64,000 nt of DNA from Symsagittifera roscoffensis (lineage: Eukaryota > Xenacoelomorpha > Acoela > Convolutidae). The translations under genes and the position numbers were made by a program. This document shows, in pieces, positions 23,584 through 34,340 of this stretch; positions within the stretch are counted from its first letter, which is position 1; each line of letters opens with the position of its first letter. Location of the stretch: assembly GCF_963678635.1 (NCBI RefSeq), contig NC_087071.1:15230864-15294863 (forward strand), read 5' to 3'. Under the pieces are notes generated by a model. The model was given only the letters and a program-made list of their open reading frames with translations, did no database searches and had not been told where the DNA came from.

Positions 23584-24174
23584 CTAGGTTTTATTAGGAC
23601 AGGACTACAGAAACTGGTTTCCATGGAGCTACACGTGGGGTGACCAGGGACTTAACTTAGACCTCTGAGCCAGCTGAACCAGCCAGTGAGCCAATAATCC
23701 TGGCTCTCTATCCCTTTTTGTAGGACTGAAGTGGTAATTGGATCTAAACAAAACTATCTAAATGATTATCAGACTTTGAAACGATTGAAATATCCTGAAC
23801 GCGAGAGCATAGAAGTTAGTCAGATTTGGAATATTCTCAAGATAACGTTTCAAGTCGAAGCTAGTGAGGGAGCGGTGCTAAATTGGTCGTGTTTTTGCCT
23901 CTCAATCAAAAAATGGACATTCAAGACCAACCGTGATCCGCATTTTTTGCTAGCGGGCTTGGAGGAATGAGTAAAAATTTTCCACGTAGTCCCTAAGCAG
24001 AGGCTCAACATCGTTTCTCCGTAATGGGCTGAACAGCTCATACGTTGGTTAAATCTCTTGTGAGAAAACTGTCCAAGTCATGGAAATTGTTGCAAATAAC
24101 AATCCGATTGAATGGTTGATATGCAAGAAGCACAGAAATTTGCGACTATAAAAAATCAAAACTGCCTTTCTAGG

Positions 24175-24290
24175 CTCAACTGTGCACAGTATAGGCGCAC
24201 AGTTTTGTGTCTGTAATTTCCTGAGTTCCAGAGACAAATCTTTAAACATGTTAAAGTTTTGTCGGAACAATCAAGGAAAATGATAGAAAT
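24175..24290. repeat. Interspersed repeat R, first-block fragment
   Basis: AGGCTCAACTG..TAGGCGCA..TGTGTCTGT and the following GTTAAAGTTTTGTCGGAA match the block at 16,430-16,540 (AGGCTAAACTG..TAGGCGCA..TGGTGTCTGT, GTTAAAATTACGTCAGAA) in order and orientation. Confidence 0.5.
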
Positions 24291-25049
24291 AAATAAGAAC
24301 AAAGGAATTCGCTAACAATTCAAAAAAATTTGTATGCCGTTTTTATGCCGTTTATGCTGCTTTTTGCCCACAAGTAAAGAATTTTTGGGAATTGAGAATA
24401 ACCGACTACAATTGAGAAAGTAAGAAAAAATGAAAAAAAAAAGATGGAAAAAGTTAAGTAAAAAATCATTTTTTGCGAATTGTAGTTCTCTATAAAAAAA
24501 GGTTTTTGAGTTTTTTTTGCTTTAAACGCTTTAAATTGAAATTTCATAAATCCTTAAAAATTATAAAAAGTTAGAATACACCGGAATGAAACTTCCCCTC
24601 TTTTTTAGTGATTGGACTAAAAACAAGGTAGTTCTTATTTTTCGGGTCGAGGCTAGAGATTCGATCCACCATATCCGACTACGTTCAAAGTCTGTAATTC
24701 TACAATTATCGAGGTTATAACACGCTGTGCTATCAAGGTACAGTTTTTATACATCAATTTTAATAGAACTTTTTTCACATTGAGTAAGAATCGGTTTGAG
24801 TAAGTTCTACTATGAATAGAATAATTCGCAGGTACTGCTTTTGTTTGAATTGTTCATATGATGTCTGTCTCCGCCTTTTGCGGTATATAAATCAATTATG
24901 CTCGACTTGGAGCAAGATTTTATTCAATCCTTTTTAAAGTTAATATTCGAATGATGTCCACGGTGTGATACTACTGAATTTGTGGTACGACTCGACCTTG
25001 TTCGAAATATGATTTGACCAAACTCGAGCTATGACTCGGTCTTTGATGG
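24291..25049. other. AT-rich stretch before the gap
   Basis: No gene is recognised. A short minus-strand open frame (24,940-25,049) runs into the gap and cannot be judged. Confidence 0.4.
24655..24740 (-). other. Weak tRNA-like A/B box pair, possible SINE head
   Basis: Read on the minus strand, GATAGCACAGCGTGTTAT resembles a pol III A box and GGATCGAATCTC a B box. The boxes are further apart than in a normal tRNA and the arms do not pair, so this is not a functional tRNA. A tRNA-derived SINE head is possible; chance is also possible. Confidence 0.15.
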
Positions 25050-25249
25050 NNNNNNNNNNNNNNNNNNNNNNNNNNNNNNNNNNNNNNNNNNNNNNNNNNN
25101 NNNNNNNNNNNNNNNNNNNNNNNNNNNNNNNNNNNNNNNNNNNNNNNNNNNNNNNNNNNNNNNNNNNNNNNNNNNNNNNNNNNNNNNNNNNNNNNNNNNN
25201 NNNNNNNNNNNNNNNNNNNNNNNNNNNNNNNNNNNNNNNNNNNNNNNNN
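25050..25249. other. Assembly gap, exactly 200 N
   Basis: The run of N is exactly 200 long, the round number scaffolders insert, so its true length is unknown. Any frame crossing it is meaningless. It lies downstream of the EGF-like exon on the minus strand and could hide the exon that completes the domain. Confidence 0.99.
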
Positions 25250-25507
25250 TCCACATCTGATGTCTTAGAAGCATATTGGAAGAAATATATAAATTTATTT
25301 AAAAATATACTTACTAAACTTCATTTGTAAAAGGGTACTTTTCATTGCTTATGAACTAAAAATTTCTTAAAACTCGCAAGTTCAAACAGCTCAAGTTTTT
25401 TTTAAAACTCAAAAATTTGCTCATATAACTTTTGTGAAACATAATGTTCTATTTTTACCGGCCATTTCGATAAGACACTTTTAGTTCATTTTTTCTGTAA
25501 TCATATC

Positions 25508-26345
25508 CCTAACAGTTGCCTCTGAAGCAGCTGAAGCACCTCTAGCAGTTGTTTCTCAATCAATTTGTTTTCAGTTTAGGGTTTTCACAATTCTTTTTCT
25601 AGGTACTTTGTTTTTATCAAGACTTTGAAAAAAGCGAGTAAACTTGAAACAACTAAAGTTTTATCTAGAAAATTCTTCTATCACAAATCCGAGATTTTCT
25701 AAACTAGGTTGCTTTCCGTCTTGCTTCGAAAACTACGGGTAAAGTGAACTACCTCTTCTTTTTTTAAACTGAGAATGCTGAGTGACTTAAATCCAAAACA
25801 AACTTCCAACGAATCAGAAATAATCAATCATGGGTTTGAAATATAAAATAACTGCAAGGGGTCGCTAGAAGCATGTTGCAAGGATTCATACTTAAACTCA
25901 TAGTTAATTTATAATACACACACACATATATATATATATATTATAAATTAACCTAAATATTTATGATTCCTTGCAACATGTTTTTAGCGACCTCTTGCTG
26001 TTATTTTAAGTTTCAAACCCAGGATTGATTATTTCTGATTCGTTGGAAGTTTGTTTTGGATTTAAGTCACTCAGCATTCTCAGTTTAAAAAGAGAAGAGG
26101 TGGTTCAATTTACCCGTAGTTTTCAAAGCAAGAGGGAAAGCAAGTAAATTTAGAAAATCTAGGATTTGTTAAAGAAGAATTAACCAGATAAATTATTAAT
26201 TGTTTCAAGTTAACTCACCTTTTTTCATAGTCTTGATAAAAAAACAAAGTACCTAGAGAAAAATCTAAAAAGACTAAGCTGAAAACAAATTGATTTAGAA
26301 ACAACTGCTAGAGGTGCTTCAGTTGCTTCAGAGGCAACTGTTAGG
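25508..26345. repeat. Large palindrome with microsatellite loop
   Basis: Left arm 25,508-25,912 and right arm about 25,940-26,345 are inverted copies with few differences. CCTAACAGTTGCCTCTGAAG at the left end is mirrored by the complement at the right end, and GTTGCAAGGATTCAT (about 25,875) by ATGATTCCTTGCAAC (about 25,962). The loop is an (AC)n(AT)n run. No open frame and no clear target duplication are visible; the outside bases are AT-rich. It could be a foldback transposon or an inverted duplication. It lies about 300 bp from the EGF-like exon, probably within an intron of that gene. Confidence 0.85.
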
Positions 26346-26656
26346 TATATATAAGAATTACATATGTATAAAAATATTTAAAAAATAACTACGCCAAAGA
26401 ATCCAAAAAATGATCATTTATTTTCATATTTATTATAAACTTAATATCATATGATAATACCAGATAACAACTCTAAGGTCGTACTTTTTTCATGCATGGT
26501 AAATTTTTTACCGATATGGCCTTGATTGTTTTCTGAAAAAAGCTGAAATATATGATTTGTAAGGTTTTCTACATATTTGAAATTGTATAATTAGATTTTT
26601 GGTCGAAACAGAAAATCAAAGTATCCAAACAAATTCTTCAGAGGCATCGTGCTTAC

Positions 26657-26756
26657 GTGCAGTTGACGTTGTTATCATCCACATTGAAATAACAAACACC
26701 TTCATTGAGACAGAAATCATATCGAGAATTGGGGCAGTTTTCGTGATGTGGCTTAA
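26657..26756 (-). CDS. EGF-like domain exon, first four cysteines (host gene)
   Basis: On the minus strand a TTTATTTTAG acceptor precedes a 100-bp exon ending at a GTAAGC donor. It encodes a segment whose cysteines are spaced C-x7-C-x5-C-x10-C (CPNSRYDFC, then CLNEGVC, then a ten-residue loop to the fourth Cys). That is the exact spacing of the first four cysteines of an EGF domain in the EGF/TGF-alpha/Spitz/LIN-3 ligand class. The intron falls right after the fourth Cys, where the ligand-type genes commonly split the domain (established knowledge). Cys5 and Cys6 must lie in the next exon, which I could not find; the 200-N gap is on that side. The frame enters at phase 2 and has no stop. The product would be a secreted or membrane-tethered growth-factor-like protein or another EGF-repeat protein. 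Confidence 0.8.
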
Positions 26757-26770
26757 CTAAAATAAATATG

Positions 26771-27623
26771 TAAGCCCTACAAAAACTAACAATTTAAACT
26801 AACAGTGTAACTGTTGAAGGGTTAATTCTGTATAAAAACAGTTAATTTTTTGAGTGATAACAAAACATCAATTGTCTCCAATATGTCAATTGATAACATA
26901 AGGCAATTGTCTCCAAATGTAAGGAAAATATTCAATTCAGAACAAAACATTTTCGAATTGGTTTTTCCAAACATATTTTGAAAATCAAAGATATACATAT
27001 AATCGGCATCGGAATTGGATACTTGTAAAACCAACTAGTTTTGTTAGATCGTTTTAGCATTTAATAAACATCTATGACGCGTTGCAGTAAATGAGCGAGA
27101 AGAGCAAAGAAGGGCGCTTGGCGACACATTATATTATGATTTCTCGCTTTCCGCTGGCCCGTGCCATGTGTTTGGATAAAGTCTGGATTCTGTAGTTTTT
27201 TAAAACAGGAAAACGAAACTGAAAGGCTTTGTTTTGTGTACTATTGTAGAGTTTTTTGTGAATTATGCTAAGAATTATTCTCTTTTTTCACCAAAAAATT
27301 TCTGGCGGGTTAACCTATTTCTAATCTCCGACACGACACTTTATGCGTAGAATTTATTTTTGAATGCTTCCATGATAACAAATGATATGAAACCTCGCAC
27401 GGAAATTTTTATGATAATAATTTTTCTCAACCTTTTTTGAGCTCTAATTTGTCTTATTCTAAAACCTTAAACATTAAATCTATGCTGAAACTAGTTGGAA
27501 CTGTTCTCAAACCTGATAAAACTTCAAAACATACAGGAATACGCTGACGCAGAAAAATATCCAGGCATCAAATGAAATAGTTTTCAGCAAAACAAAATTC
27601 AAAACGTGTAGAGAATTGTCAGT
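26771..27623. other. AT-rich stretch upstream of the EGF-like exon
   Basis: A 70-codon minus-strand frame (26,822-27,034) lies upstream of the EGF-like exon, but it contains an internal repeat (AATTGTCTCCAA twice) and has no clear splice sites, so I do not call it an exon. A short segment richer in G+C at about 27,075-27,180 has no recognisable content. Confidence 0.35.
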
Positions 27624-28480
27624 ATGCATCCACAAGTGATATTAATAGCCGGCTCCACTGATCACTTACAGAGCCGAGGGCTATTGACTCGACTCACGAT
27701 TAATCAGTTCCCAGCAATGAGGTTATGTGAGAAGCGATCATGAAACTCTCATCTGCCATGACTGAAGTGGAGACACCGGTACAGCAACGTTTTACCAAGA
27801 AAGTGGTGAAGATTGTCTTTGTATTATCACCAGGATATGCTGCGCTGCCAGAGCTATTGCAGTTTGTTTACACGACGATCACCACGCTAGTAGAGGGAAG
27901 ATTCGACGTGGTTTTTCCCGCTCCAAACAGATCTGTCGATTACAACACATATTATCCTCTTCGCTCTGAACTTCCTGCTGTCTGGGAAGACATTTCGAAT
28001 GCCATCAGGTGATTCAAAGGGCATGGCACAACTCTTGTGGTGCTGGATGAAAACCCAGGATTGGAACTGTCCAACTTCTCCAGGCTGTTGAAACTGAGAC
28101 TAGGAGTGAACGACGACCACGTTTTGTTTGAGCAGATGGCGAATGACCTCTGCTTCAGTCAAGTAGATTATGACAAAAATGCGCAGGAAAGAACTATCAA
28201 GCGGAATCTGATGTCATCAGAACAAGACCTCATGGCAGTGGCCAAGAGTGTGTACACTGGCAGAGGACGACTTTGAACTTGTCCTAGCATTAAAAAAAAA
28301 GGATTACATATTTACCTGAAGAACTTGCCGAAGGGAAGGCAGCTAGCTGGAGGCATGATGTTGCAACTGATGCAGGGTGTGAACACAAGGCCGCTGGACA
28401 AATTCCCAGCGGACGTTTTAGCCGTGAAGGCACCATATGAAAGGTATGATGCAATTCTGGGAGGAATGGGAGTGAGGTGA
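27624..28480 (+). pseudogene. Start of GC-rich coding relic, unrecognised protein
   Basis: The relic opens with an ATG-led frame (HPQVILIAGSTDHLQ) that stops at 27,741-27,743. It continues in a second frame from about 27,740 to 28,480 with two in-frame TGA stops (28,010 and 28,274). The protein is hydrophobic-helical with ordered blocks such as KIVFVLSPGYAALPELLQF, NTYYPLRSELPAVWEDI and TTLVVLDENPGLELSNFSR. The alternating beta/alpha feel and the early AGSTDH could fit an SGNH-hydrolase-like fold, but the catalytic motifs are not clear and this is speculation. Base composition is much richer in G+C than the DNA before 27,600. It is best read as the 5' end of one long decayed gene or element. 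Confidence 0.6.
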
Positions 28481-29172
28481 ACGCGATCCTTCTTGTCCAC
28501 ATGCTATCCGAGGGCCTCCAGGAGCCTGATCGCGAGCTTTGTCAGAGATATCAGGAAATTGTCGATCGGCCTAATATTTAGACATTGCACGTGACGTTAG
28601 CCATGAAAACGTTGTGAAGATACCTGCGAACCTTTTCACTCGAGCGCTAGCCGACCTGAGGCTGTATGGACTCCTCGCTCTAATCAAGATGACATATGGT
28701 CGATTGGGCAACTTGTTCGTGCTCCTGCGCTACTCTGAACAATTTGAGGGGATGAACCGAGAGTTCAAAGCGCAGTTGGAAATTGCCTCATATCGTAAAA
28801 TAAAGGATTGGAGAAAACATTTGATTCAATATCTCCTGCAACAGAACAGGCGCATCATGGGAGAAGATAAGATCGCTACAGGAGCAAGTAAGTGCAAGAA
28901 ATATTGCGGTATGCCTCTGCTAACCGATCCGGCTGTGATGATGCGGATGGATCCGCTAGCTCTACTCTTTGGATTGAGAGAGTTCGTCACGGTAGTGTAT
29001 GTGTCAGTGATATCGCACGTTTTCCCTGACGTGCAGGTAAATGCTTACAGGAATTCAGTACTATACGTCAACCTAGTCTCAGGAATGTTCTGTACCAAAT
29101 AGAGTGGAACAAAAAGAGCTGAGAGGGCTGAGAGAATTTTTGAAAGAACAGCAGAGCCTGGATGAATTTTGA
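28477..29172 (+). pseudogene. GC-rich coding relic, second part
   Basis: Coding-like sequence continues in three frames in turn: 28,477-28,579 (LLVHMLSEGLQEPDRELC), 28,614-29,102 (162 codons, the longest intact frame here; LRLYGLLALIKMTYGRL, DPLALLFGLREFVTVVYV) and 29,101-29,172 (RVEQKELRGLREFLKEQQSL). The pattern is what single-base insertions and deletions do to one ancestral frame. Largely helical, with no motif I recognise (no RT YxDD, DDE, aspartic-protease or P-loop signature). Confidence 0.55.
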
Positions 29173-29229
29173 TGGACTTCAAGAACAACTTTCAGTGTCG
29201 AATGGGCGGTGAAGACTTATCCCATATCT

Positions 29230-29768
29230 AATTCAATTCCAAGCTCTGGAATCTGCAACCGATAGTGAAGGAGTCTGGAGAGAAGATGCGAGTTCCGGCT
29301 TGGCCGGAAGCGTACACACACGTTAGAGAGAATCAGCAGGTGTAGCTTGCAGGGTCCAGGCCACTGACGGACCAAGGCCCTCGGTATCCGCCAATAAGGA
29401 GGATGCTGCTGGGAGTTACGTCCCCTGCCATTGCCCTTCGCATCGGAGCAGTCTGCGTCGCGGAAGAGAGGGTACAGAAATGATGGGGTAAATGAAAGGA
29501 GCCGCGCTTCATCAGCTGGAATGCTGCGGCGATGCATACATTCGATTTTAGTTTTCCTGATTCATGGAGTCGAAAGAAGATCAAATCACCAACCTCTAGG
29601 AAGCCCGGGGATTCCTCTGATGTATGGAACAACGTGTATAGACCAGCTGACGATTGGTCTAGACTGAAGTGGCCAGGAGAGGCGAAAATGATTTTTGTTG
29701 GAATTGTCAACGGAGTACAAAGGAGGCATCTACATGACGGTGGACGAGTTGGCGCCACATGGCGATGA
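29230..29768 (+). pseudogene. GC-rich coding relic, third part
   Basis: One frame runs from 29,230 to about 29,540 with several stops and contains KLWNLQPIVKESGEKMRVP, WPEAYTHVRENQQ and PRYPPIRRMLLGVTSPAIA. The next frame (29,532-29,768) contains YRPADDWSRLKWPGEAKMIF and ends at a TGA. Proline- and arginine-rich spacing with regular blocks suggests a structural or nucleic-acid-binding protein, which is inference. Antisense open frames across 29.2-30.0 kb are shadows caused by the low AT content. Confidence 0.5.
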
Positions 29769-29769
29769 G

Positions 29770-31341
29770 TCGGTGGAATTCATGGTGAATGATGAGCTAT
29801 TTTACCACGCATGAGACCTGACTGTGCCGGCTCGGCCGGACTCGGGCATGGATATGCGCCAGGGCCCTTCGAGACTGGGACCGAAAACAGATGATACCAG
29901 TGACGGCGATGCAGATGACCAGGATGACGAACCCATGGAAGGGAAGGAAGATAACACGAGCGAATTAGACTTAGGAGCGTTGGAGAGTGACGTCGATGAA
30001 ATTTTGCTTTTAAGGACGCCATCCTCATTTATGTCCTCTACGAAGGTTGCACCAGCCAGCCTGTCTCCAGTGGACCCAGTTTGCCTGGCAGTGAACTCTC
30101 GCAGAGGAGACGCACAGAAGCTACTTCACATAGAAGAAAATTGACTAGACTATGAGGGTATCCTTTCTGGGCACGTTGCCAGAGGCGAAATGGGAGATGA
30201 ATTGGAACCGTGCGGCCTTCATGGAGAGGACATGGGACGAAGCCCGTAATGAAGATGGGGCTTGAATCAACCCATCAAGCGCGAGGTTCTGGGGCAACTG
30301 ATGGGCCCACGGAGTCTGACTGTCTGACCGAGTCAGTCACGGAGGACAAAGCAGATGATTGACGCATCACGAAGGGGCAACCCGTCAAGCGAGCCAAGAA
30401 AGGACTGAAGAGGCTGAAGAACAAAGTAAGGAGCAACTGATACCACCTATGCTATTGGTCGGCTTCATCTCAACAGCCTCGAAATCGAGAAGAAGCGTAC
30501 GAACCCTAGCGGATACGAAACCTGAGACGGAAGACATCAGGCAGTGCGGATCTGGTAGACTTGATGACTACAAGCCATCGCGAACGAGCATGGCACGAAT
30601 GAATCTGGAGGGACAACTCGACGTGGGTGAGTACAGTCGGATGACGGTACCTGACTCATTCCCCATGGGTGATCCCGCTGGTGGCTATGTGGAGATGCTC
30701 AAGGCGAGGAACTCAGCAAGAGGGCTTGGAGTGAAGGGCGTGGAGTGAAAGGAAAGCCATGAAAGAACATCTACAAGAGTTAATGGAGGGCTCCAATCTA
30801 AATTGAAAAGAATATGGCACTGTGATTTCATCAGAGTCAATGGAAAATGGATTGGAGCAGCTGTTGAAGTTATCTTGGAGGTCGCCCTCGAGAAATACTT
30901 CGATAAACCCATGATTGCATTTTCAGCGGTAGCGGCATACCTGGCATACCCATGCGTAAGGACCGAGTTACAAGTGCGGTTGGCATGGTTTCTGATGGGA
31001 GCAAAATGTCAGAGTATGAAGCCAGTAACGACCCGAGACCGAAGGAACAAGATTTGTATCTGATGGAGGTACTGCGAGTACTGATCAGCAGTGACGACAC
31101 TGCGATAGAGTGGGCTGAGCTTAAAGATGCTCTTTGTTTTGTGATAATCGTGGTGGATCGCATCCCCACTCCTGTGTTGGAAGAATGCACGAAAACAAGA
31201 ATGGACAAGATTCGACAAGAATTGATTGATCGTGAACGGATTTTCCTGAGGGCTCTGCTGGAGTTATACCGGGATATGCCGCTCCAGATACCGACCAAGG
31301 AGTCTACTGATTTTGAGAGCTACCGGAGACTGGAGATGTGA
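29770..31341 (+). pseudogene. GC-rich coding relic, acidic and helical middle part
   Basis: Successive frames are 29,824-30,144 (acidic linker, DTSDGDADDQDDEPMEGKED), 30,359-30,748, 30,803-31,063 (WIGAAVEVILEVALEKYF) and 30,952-31,341 (129 codons; EQDLYLMEVLRVLISSDD, ECTKTRMDKIRQELIDRE, LRALLELYRDMPLQIP). The last has a strongly helical, coiled-coil-like charge pattern. Frames overlap or are separated by stops, so this is decayed. An acidic linker between folded parts is common in large viral or retroelement polyproteins, but no diagnostic enzyme motif is visible. Confidence 0.5.
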
Positions 31342-32529
31342 GGATATACTGCAACATAGATTTCAAAGTGAATCGTGAATGAATTGAAAGAGCCAGAGAG
31401 CCAAAGTAGTACGCGACCTTGGTCAAACTGAAATCATTTCAGTAAGTGTCAGGTGTACCCGGAATGGCGTATAAGCCCTTTGTGGATGAGAAAGCAAGGG
31501 ATGCGTATTTTGACTTCTGAGTCAAAAAAGAAGGAGATTGGCATATTGACGGTTGAACAGCCAAGACGGAATCATCTTAGAGAAACAAGCGGTCAAACTC
31601 TCGGTTCCGGAGCTGAAAGGACATATGATCTTTGAAAGCTTTTCATGGGACGGTCATTTGAACACCAGCTTAGTAACCATGTGGGAGCTCATGACGCGGT
31701 TTGATATGGGACTTGATGGCAGACGCTGCACTAGAGTTGGATGATGACAAGAGTCTGCACGGTTTAGCCGTGTTACATCACCAAATGGCTTTGAAAATAT
31801 TGGAGCAGGATGACAGACCAACCACGCAACCGTCCGAATTCTCCAAGTTGTAGAGTGGAAGGACACGAGTGAGGGACTGACCACTGCTTGAATACACTGC
31901 GTGCACAGCACTACCAGCTAGCCAAATTGTATGGAAGATTGAGTATGTCGGATAAGAATGAGATGGAATTGATTGCGGAAGGCCATCGAGTAACGGAAGT
32001 GAGCCTGATGACAGCCTTGAGATTTAACAGCTTGGTTAGCTCGGTTGAATCATTGAAACGCCTGGAGCGTGCCCATGATCTGGTGTAATTCTTAAGTGTG
32101 GATGTGTTCCCTAGAGCTTCACAGACGGAAGAGAAAATTAGAGGCTGGCGAGAGGCTCAGGAAAACGAGATGAATCTGAAAAATAGTTCGCCATATCATG
32201 GACCTACTGGATCGAAGTATCCTGTAGGTTCAAGCTCCGCACCATACTGCAACAAAAAACTTCCTACGCACATGGTGGTGTTGGATGCGAGGCCACAACA
32301 GGTGGTGATCGATCAACTCCTCTTGGTACCAAAATGCGTGAGATTGGCCAGAATGTCAGAGAGTTCGTATGAATTGTTAACGAAGATCATTTGGGCGGCC
32401 CCGAAGAGATCAGAAGGCGAGTTGCAAGACGTAGTGGTTATACATTTCATGAAGTTTAGTGAGGGTAATGTGAGTGGATTGCAGAAAAAGAAGTCGAGCG
32501 GAGCATCACCAACTGAGTTCCCACCATAG
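31342..32529 (+). pseudogene. GC-rich coding relic, fifth part
   Basis: Coding-like segments alternate between frames: about 31,450-31,640, 31,710-31,850 (ALELDDDKSLHGLAVLHHQM), 31,888-32,088 (RAQHYQLAKLYGRLSMSDK, ALRFNSLVSSVESLKRLER) and 32,098-32,529 (143 codons; SSAPYCNKKLPTHMVVLDAR, RLARMSESSYELLTKIIWAA). TGA and TAG stops separate them. No family recognised. Confidence 0.5.
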
Positions 32530-33369
32530 ATAAAAACAGAGGGGAGGCATCAAATCATGATCGAAGTGGAACCATTGGTAGAAACTTCGGGATAACGGAC
32601 CTGGAGGAACATTTTGATGACCCACAGGGAGTATCCCTGCCACTGCCTGGCGCAGACGTTATAGTACCCCAAACGAGGAAACTTAAAGTTGGTGAGGCAC
32701 GTGGAGGAGTTGTTCTCTACGTGATTACCTGACCAAACTCAACATGTATCGATCTTGGTAGTTAGTGCCATGATTGCGGTGAGGTGGTTGGAAGCCAACG
32801 CGTGGACGAACGAGCAGGACATGACCGTGCGGACACCTAAGCAACTAGGCAAGTGAAATTTATCAATAGCTTGGATTTTCTAGGACCACCTGAAAGGTCC
32901 TGAGGACACCCAAAAGCCATCGAGAGGATATGGGCAAAGTAGAGTTGGTTCCCTGTCGTTATGACGTCGTGGATGTATAAACGTGCGAAGCGTCATAGGT
33001 CCAGAAACAGGGAGGCGTATCAATCCTTCCAGCAAAACATAGGACCTGGAGCCTATAGGTGAGCATTCCTGACGCACAGGGACGCCGTGATTACTGCTGT
33101 GAAACAAATAGCTGGAGTGCCTTGGACCACGGAGAACGAGAAAGAGGTCTTACAAGCTGTCATCGAACGAAATGTGACCCCGTGCTTGCCCAATAGCTTC
33201 TGCAGGAATCGAGAGCAGAAGGTAAACGTGGATCTACTGCCCTGTTCTAAGCAGAGATTGCTGGAACAAGCAAGTTGGGACACGGCCCGCAACTCGGTTG
33301 ACATGCAAATTGAGAAAATCCTGGAAGACAGCGAGATTGGTGAACATTCAAGGCGAGACACGAAGTAGA
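32530..33369 (+). pseudogene. GC-rich coding relic, 3' end
   Basis: This includes a segment near 32,570-32,730 (ITDLEEHFDDPQGVSLPLPG), one near 32,850-32,890 (QVKFINSLDFLGPPERS) and a last open frame at 33,087-33,368 (93 codons; AVKQIAGVPWTTENEKEVLQ, CLPNSFCRNREQKVNVDLLP) that ends at TAG. The DNA turns AT-rich within about 30 bases after this stop, so the relic ends here. No poly(A) tract or flanking duplication is obvious. Confidence 0.5.
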
Positions 33370-34340
33370 AGTGGAGAGAAATGAAAATTTAATTGTTGTA
33401 GTGCGGTAAAACTTGAACTAATCAACCAAGATTGATTTTTTGAAACTTTTAACCTTTTTTGTTGAAGTCTGACTAGACCAGATTTTGAAGTTGTTAGCAA
33501 TTGTTTTTTACAATTGTTCAATTTCAACAAAATTTTTAGTTTGTTTTGCTTATTTATACAGGCGTTAGGTGAGTATACTAACCTATATAAACCTGACTGA
33601 AGTTTTTAACCAGTGTAGGACAAATCTTCACTTTGTGGCGATCTGGTATGGTTTGGGTACGCTCGCTTGAGGTGGGTGAATACCTCATTACCTTTCCTAA
33701 CCGCAGAGTTTCTTACTTTTTATATTGAGTGCAACAGCATAATGAGGGATTATATTTTGTGAAAGACAATAAGTTAGCTTTAACGGGTGCTTGGCCGTGA
33801 CTTGTACCAAACCTTTTCAAATCAGCAAGAGCGAGAAGAAACTTTATGTGGAAACAGGAATTTTGACTTGGACACTTCTCATGGTGCGAGTTTCGTAAAA
33901 AAGTTAGAAGGCATTGAAATAAAGTACGATGCCATTTATATGACGCTGGACCACCACCCGGAGTTGTGCATTCAATGGGTGCATTGAAGGGGACTGTCCG
34001 GAGCGTATATGCCATTCACTCGGATTGGCACAATCGAACCCTCCGGCGAGAACGAAAACAGGCATGAGCAACGTTAGCTTCGAAATCACTAAAACCATAG
34101 CGAATAATGGTTTCCGAGCCGTGTTTTTAATAGTAATTACGTAGTTTGGGGATCCGAGACCAGCTACATAGTTATTTTTGCATCTAAACGAAAGCTGATC
34201 AAAAGTCGTTTGACTGATGGCCTAAAAATAGTAACTTTTTGATGAGCCCTAAACAGACCAGAAAACTAACTGGCTAGGTCTAAACGGTGAAAAACAAGTA
34301 GAATTAAGGTAACTGACGCGTGCCAGTTGTCAAAAGGCGC
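33370..34340. other. Mixed-composition stretch after the relic
   Basis: 33,540-34,340 is less AT-rich than its right neighbour. An open frame at 33,787-33,987 (plus) overlaps a longer one on the minus strand (33,713-34,015); neither is recognised. GAGGTGGGTGAATACCTC (about 33,672) and AATGAGGGATTATATTTTGTGA (about 33,740) resemble GAGGTGAATACCTCC and AAGGGGTATAATTTTCTGA of the 8.6-14.2 kb array, in the same order, suggesting a small dispersed relative. Confidence 0.3.

Larger units (their letters stand above)
22386..24174. other. AT-rich stretch, at most one possible exon
   Basis: Apart from the possible exon at 23,432-23,583 and a short duplication, no gene is visible. The part around 23,620-23,730 is slightly richer in G+C without a recognisable feature. 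Confidence 0.35.

Noticed and set aside
24655-24740. Functional tRNA gene
   Set aside because: A- and B-box-like words are present, but the acceptor, D and T arms do not pair and the spacing is too large; kept only as a weak SINE hint.
24940-25330. Open frames spanning the N run on both strands
   Set aside because: They consist largely of unknown residues; the flanking parts cannot be joined because the gap length is arbitrary.
29217-30028. Minus-strand frames of 80-140 codons in the GC-rich island
   Set aside because: They overlap plus-strand frames with better protein character and are the expected antisense shadows in DNA of lower AT content.
34215-34270. Hammerhead ribozyme (GATGAG ... 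GAAA words)
   Set aside because: The stem II positions do not pair and the conserved CUGANGA and GAAA core is incomplete.
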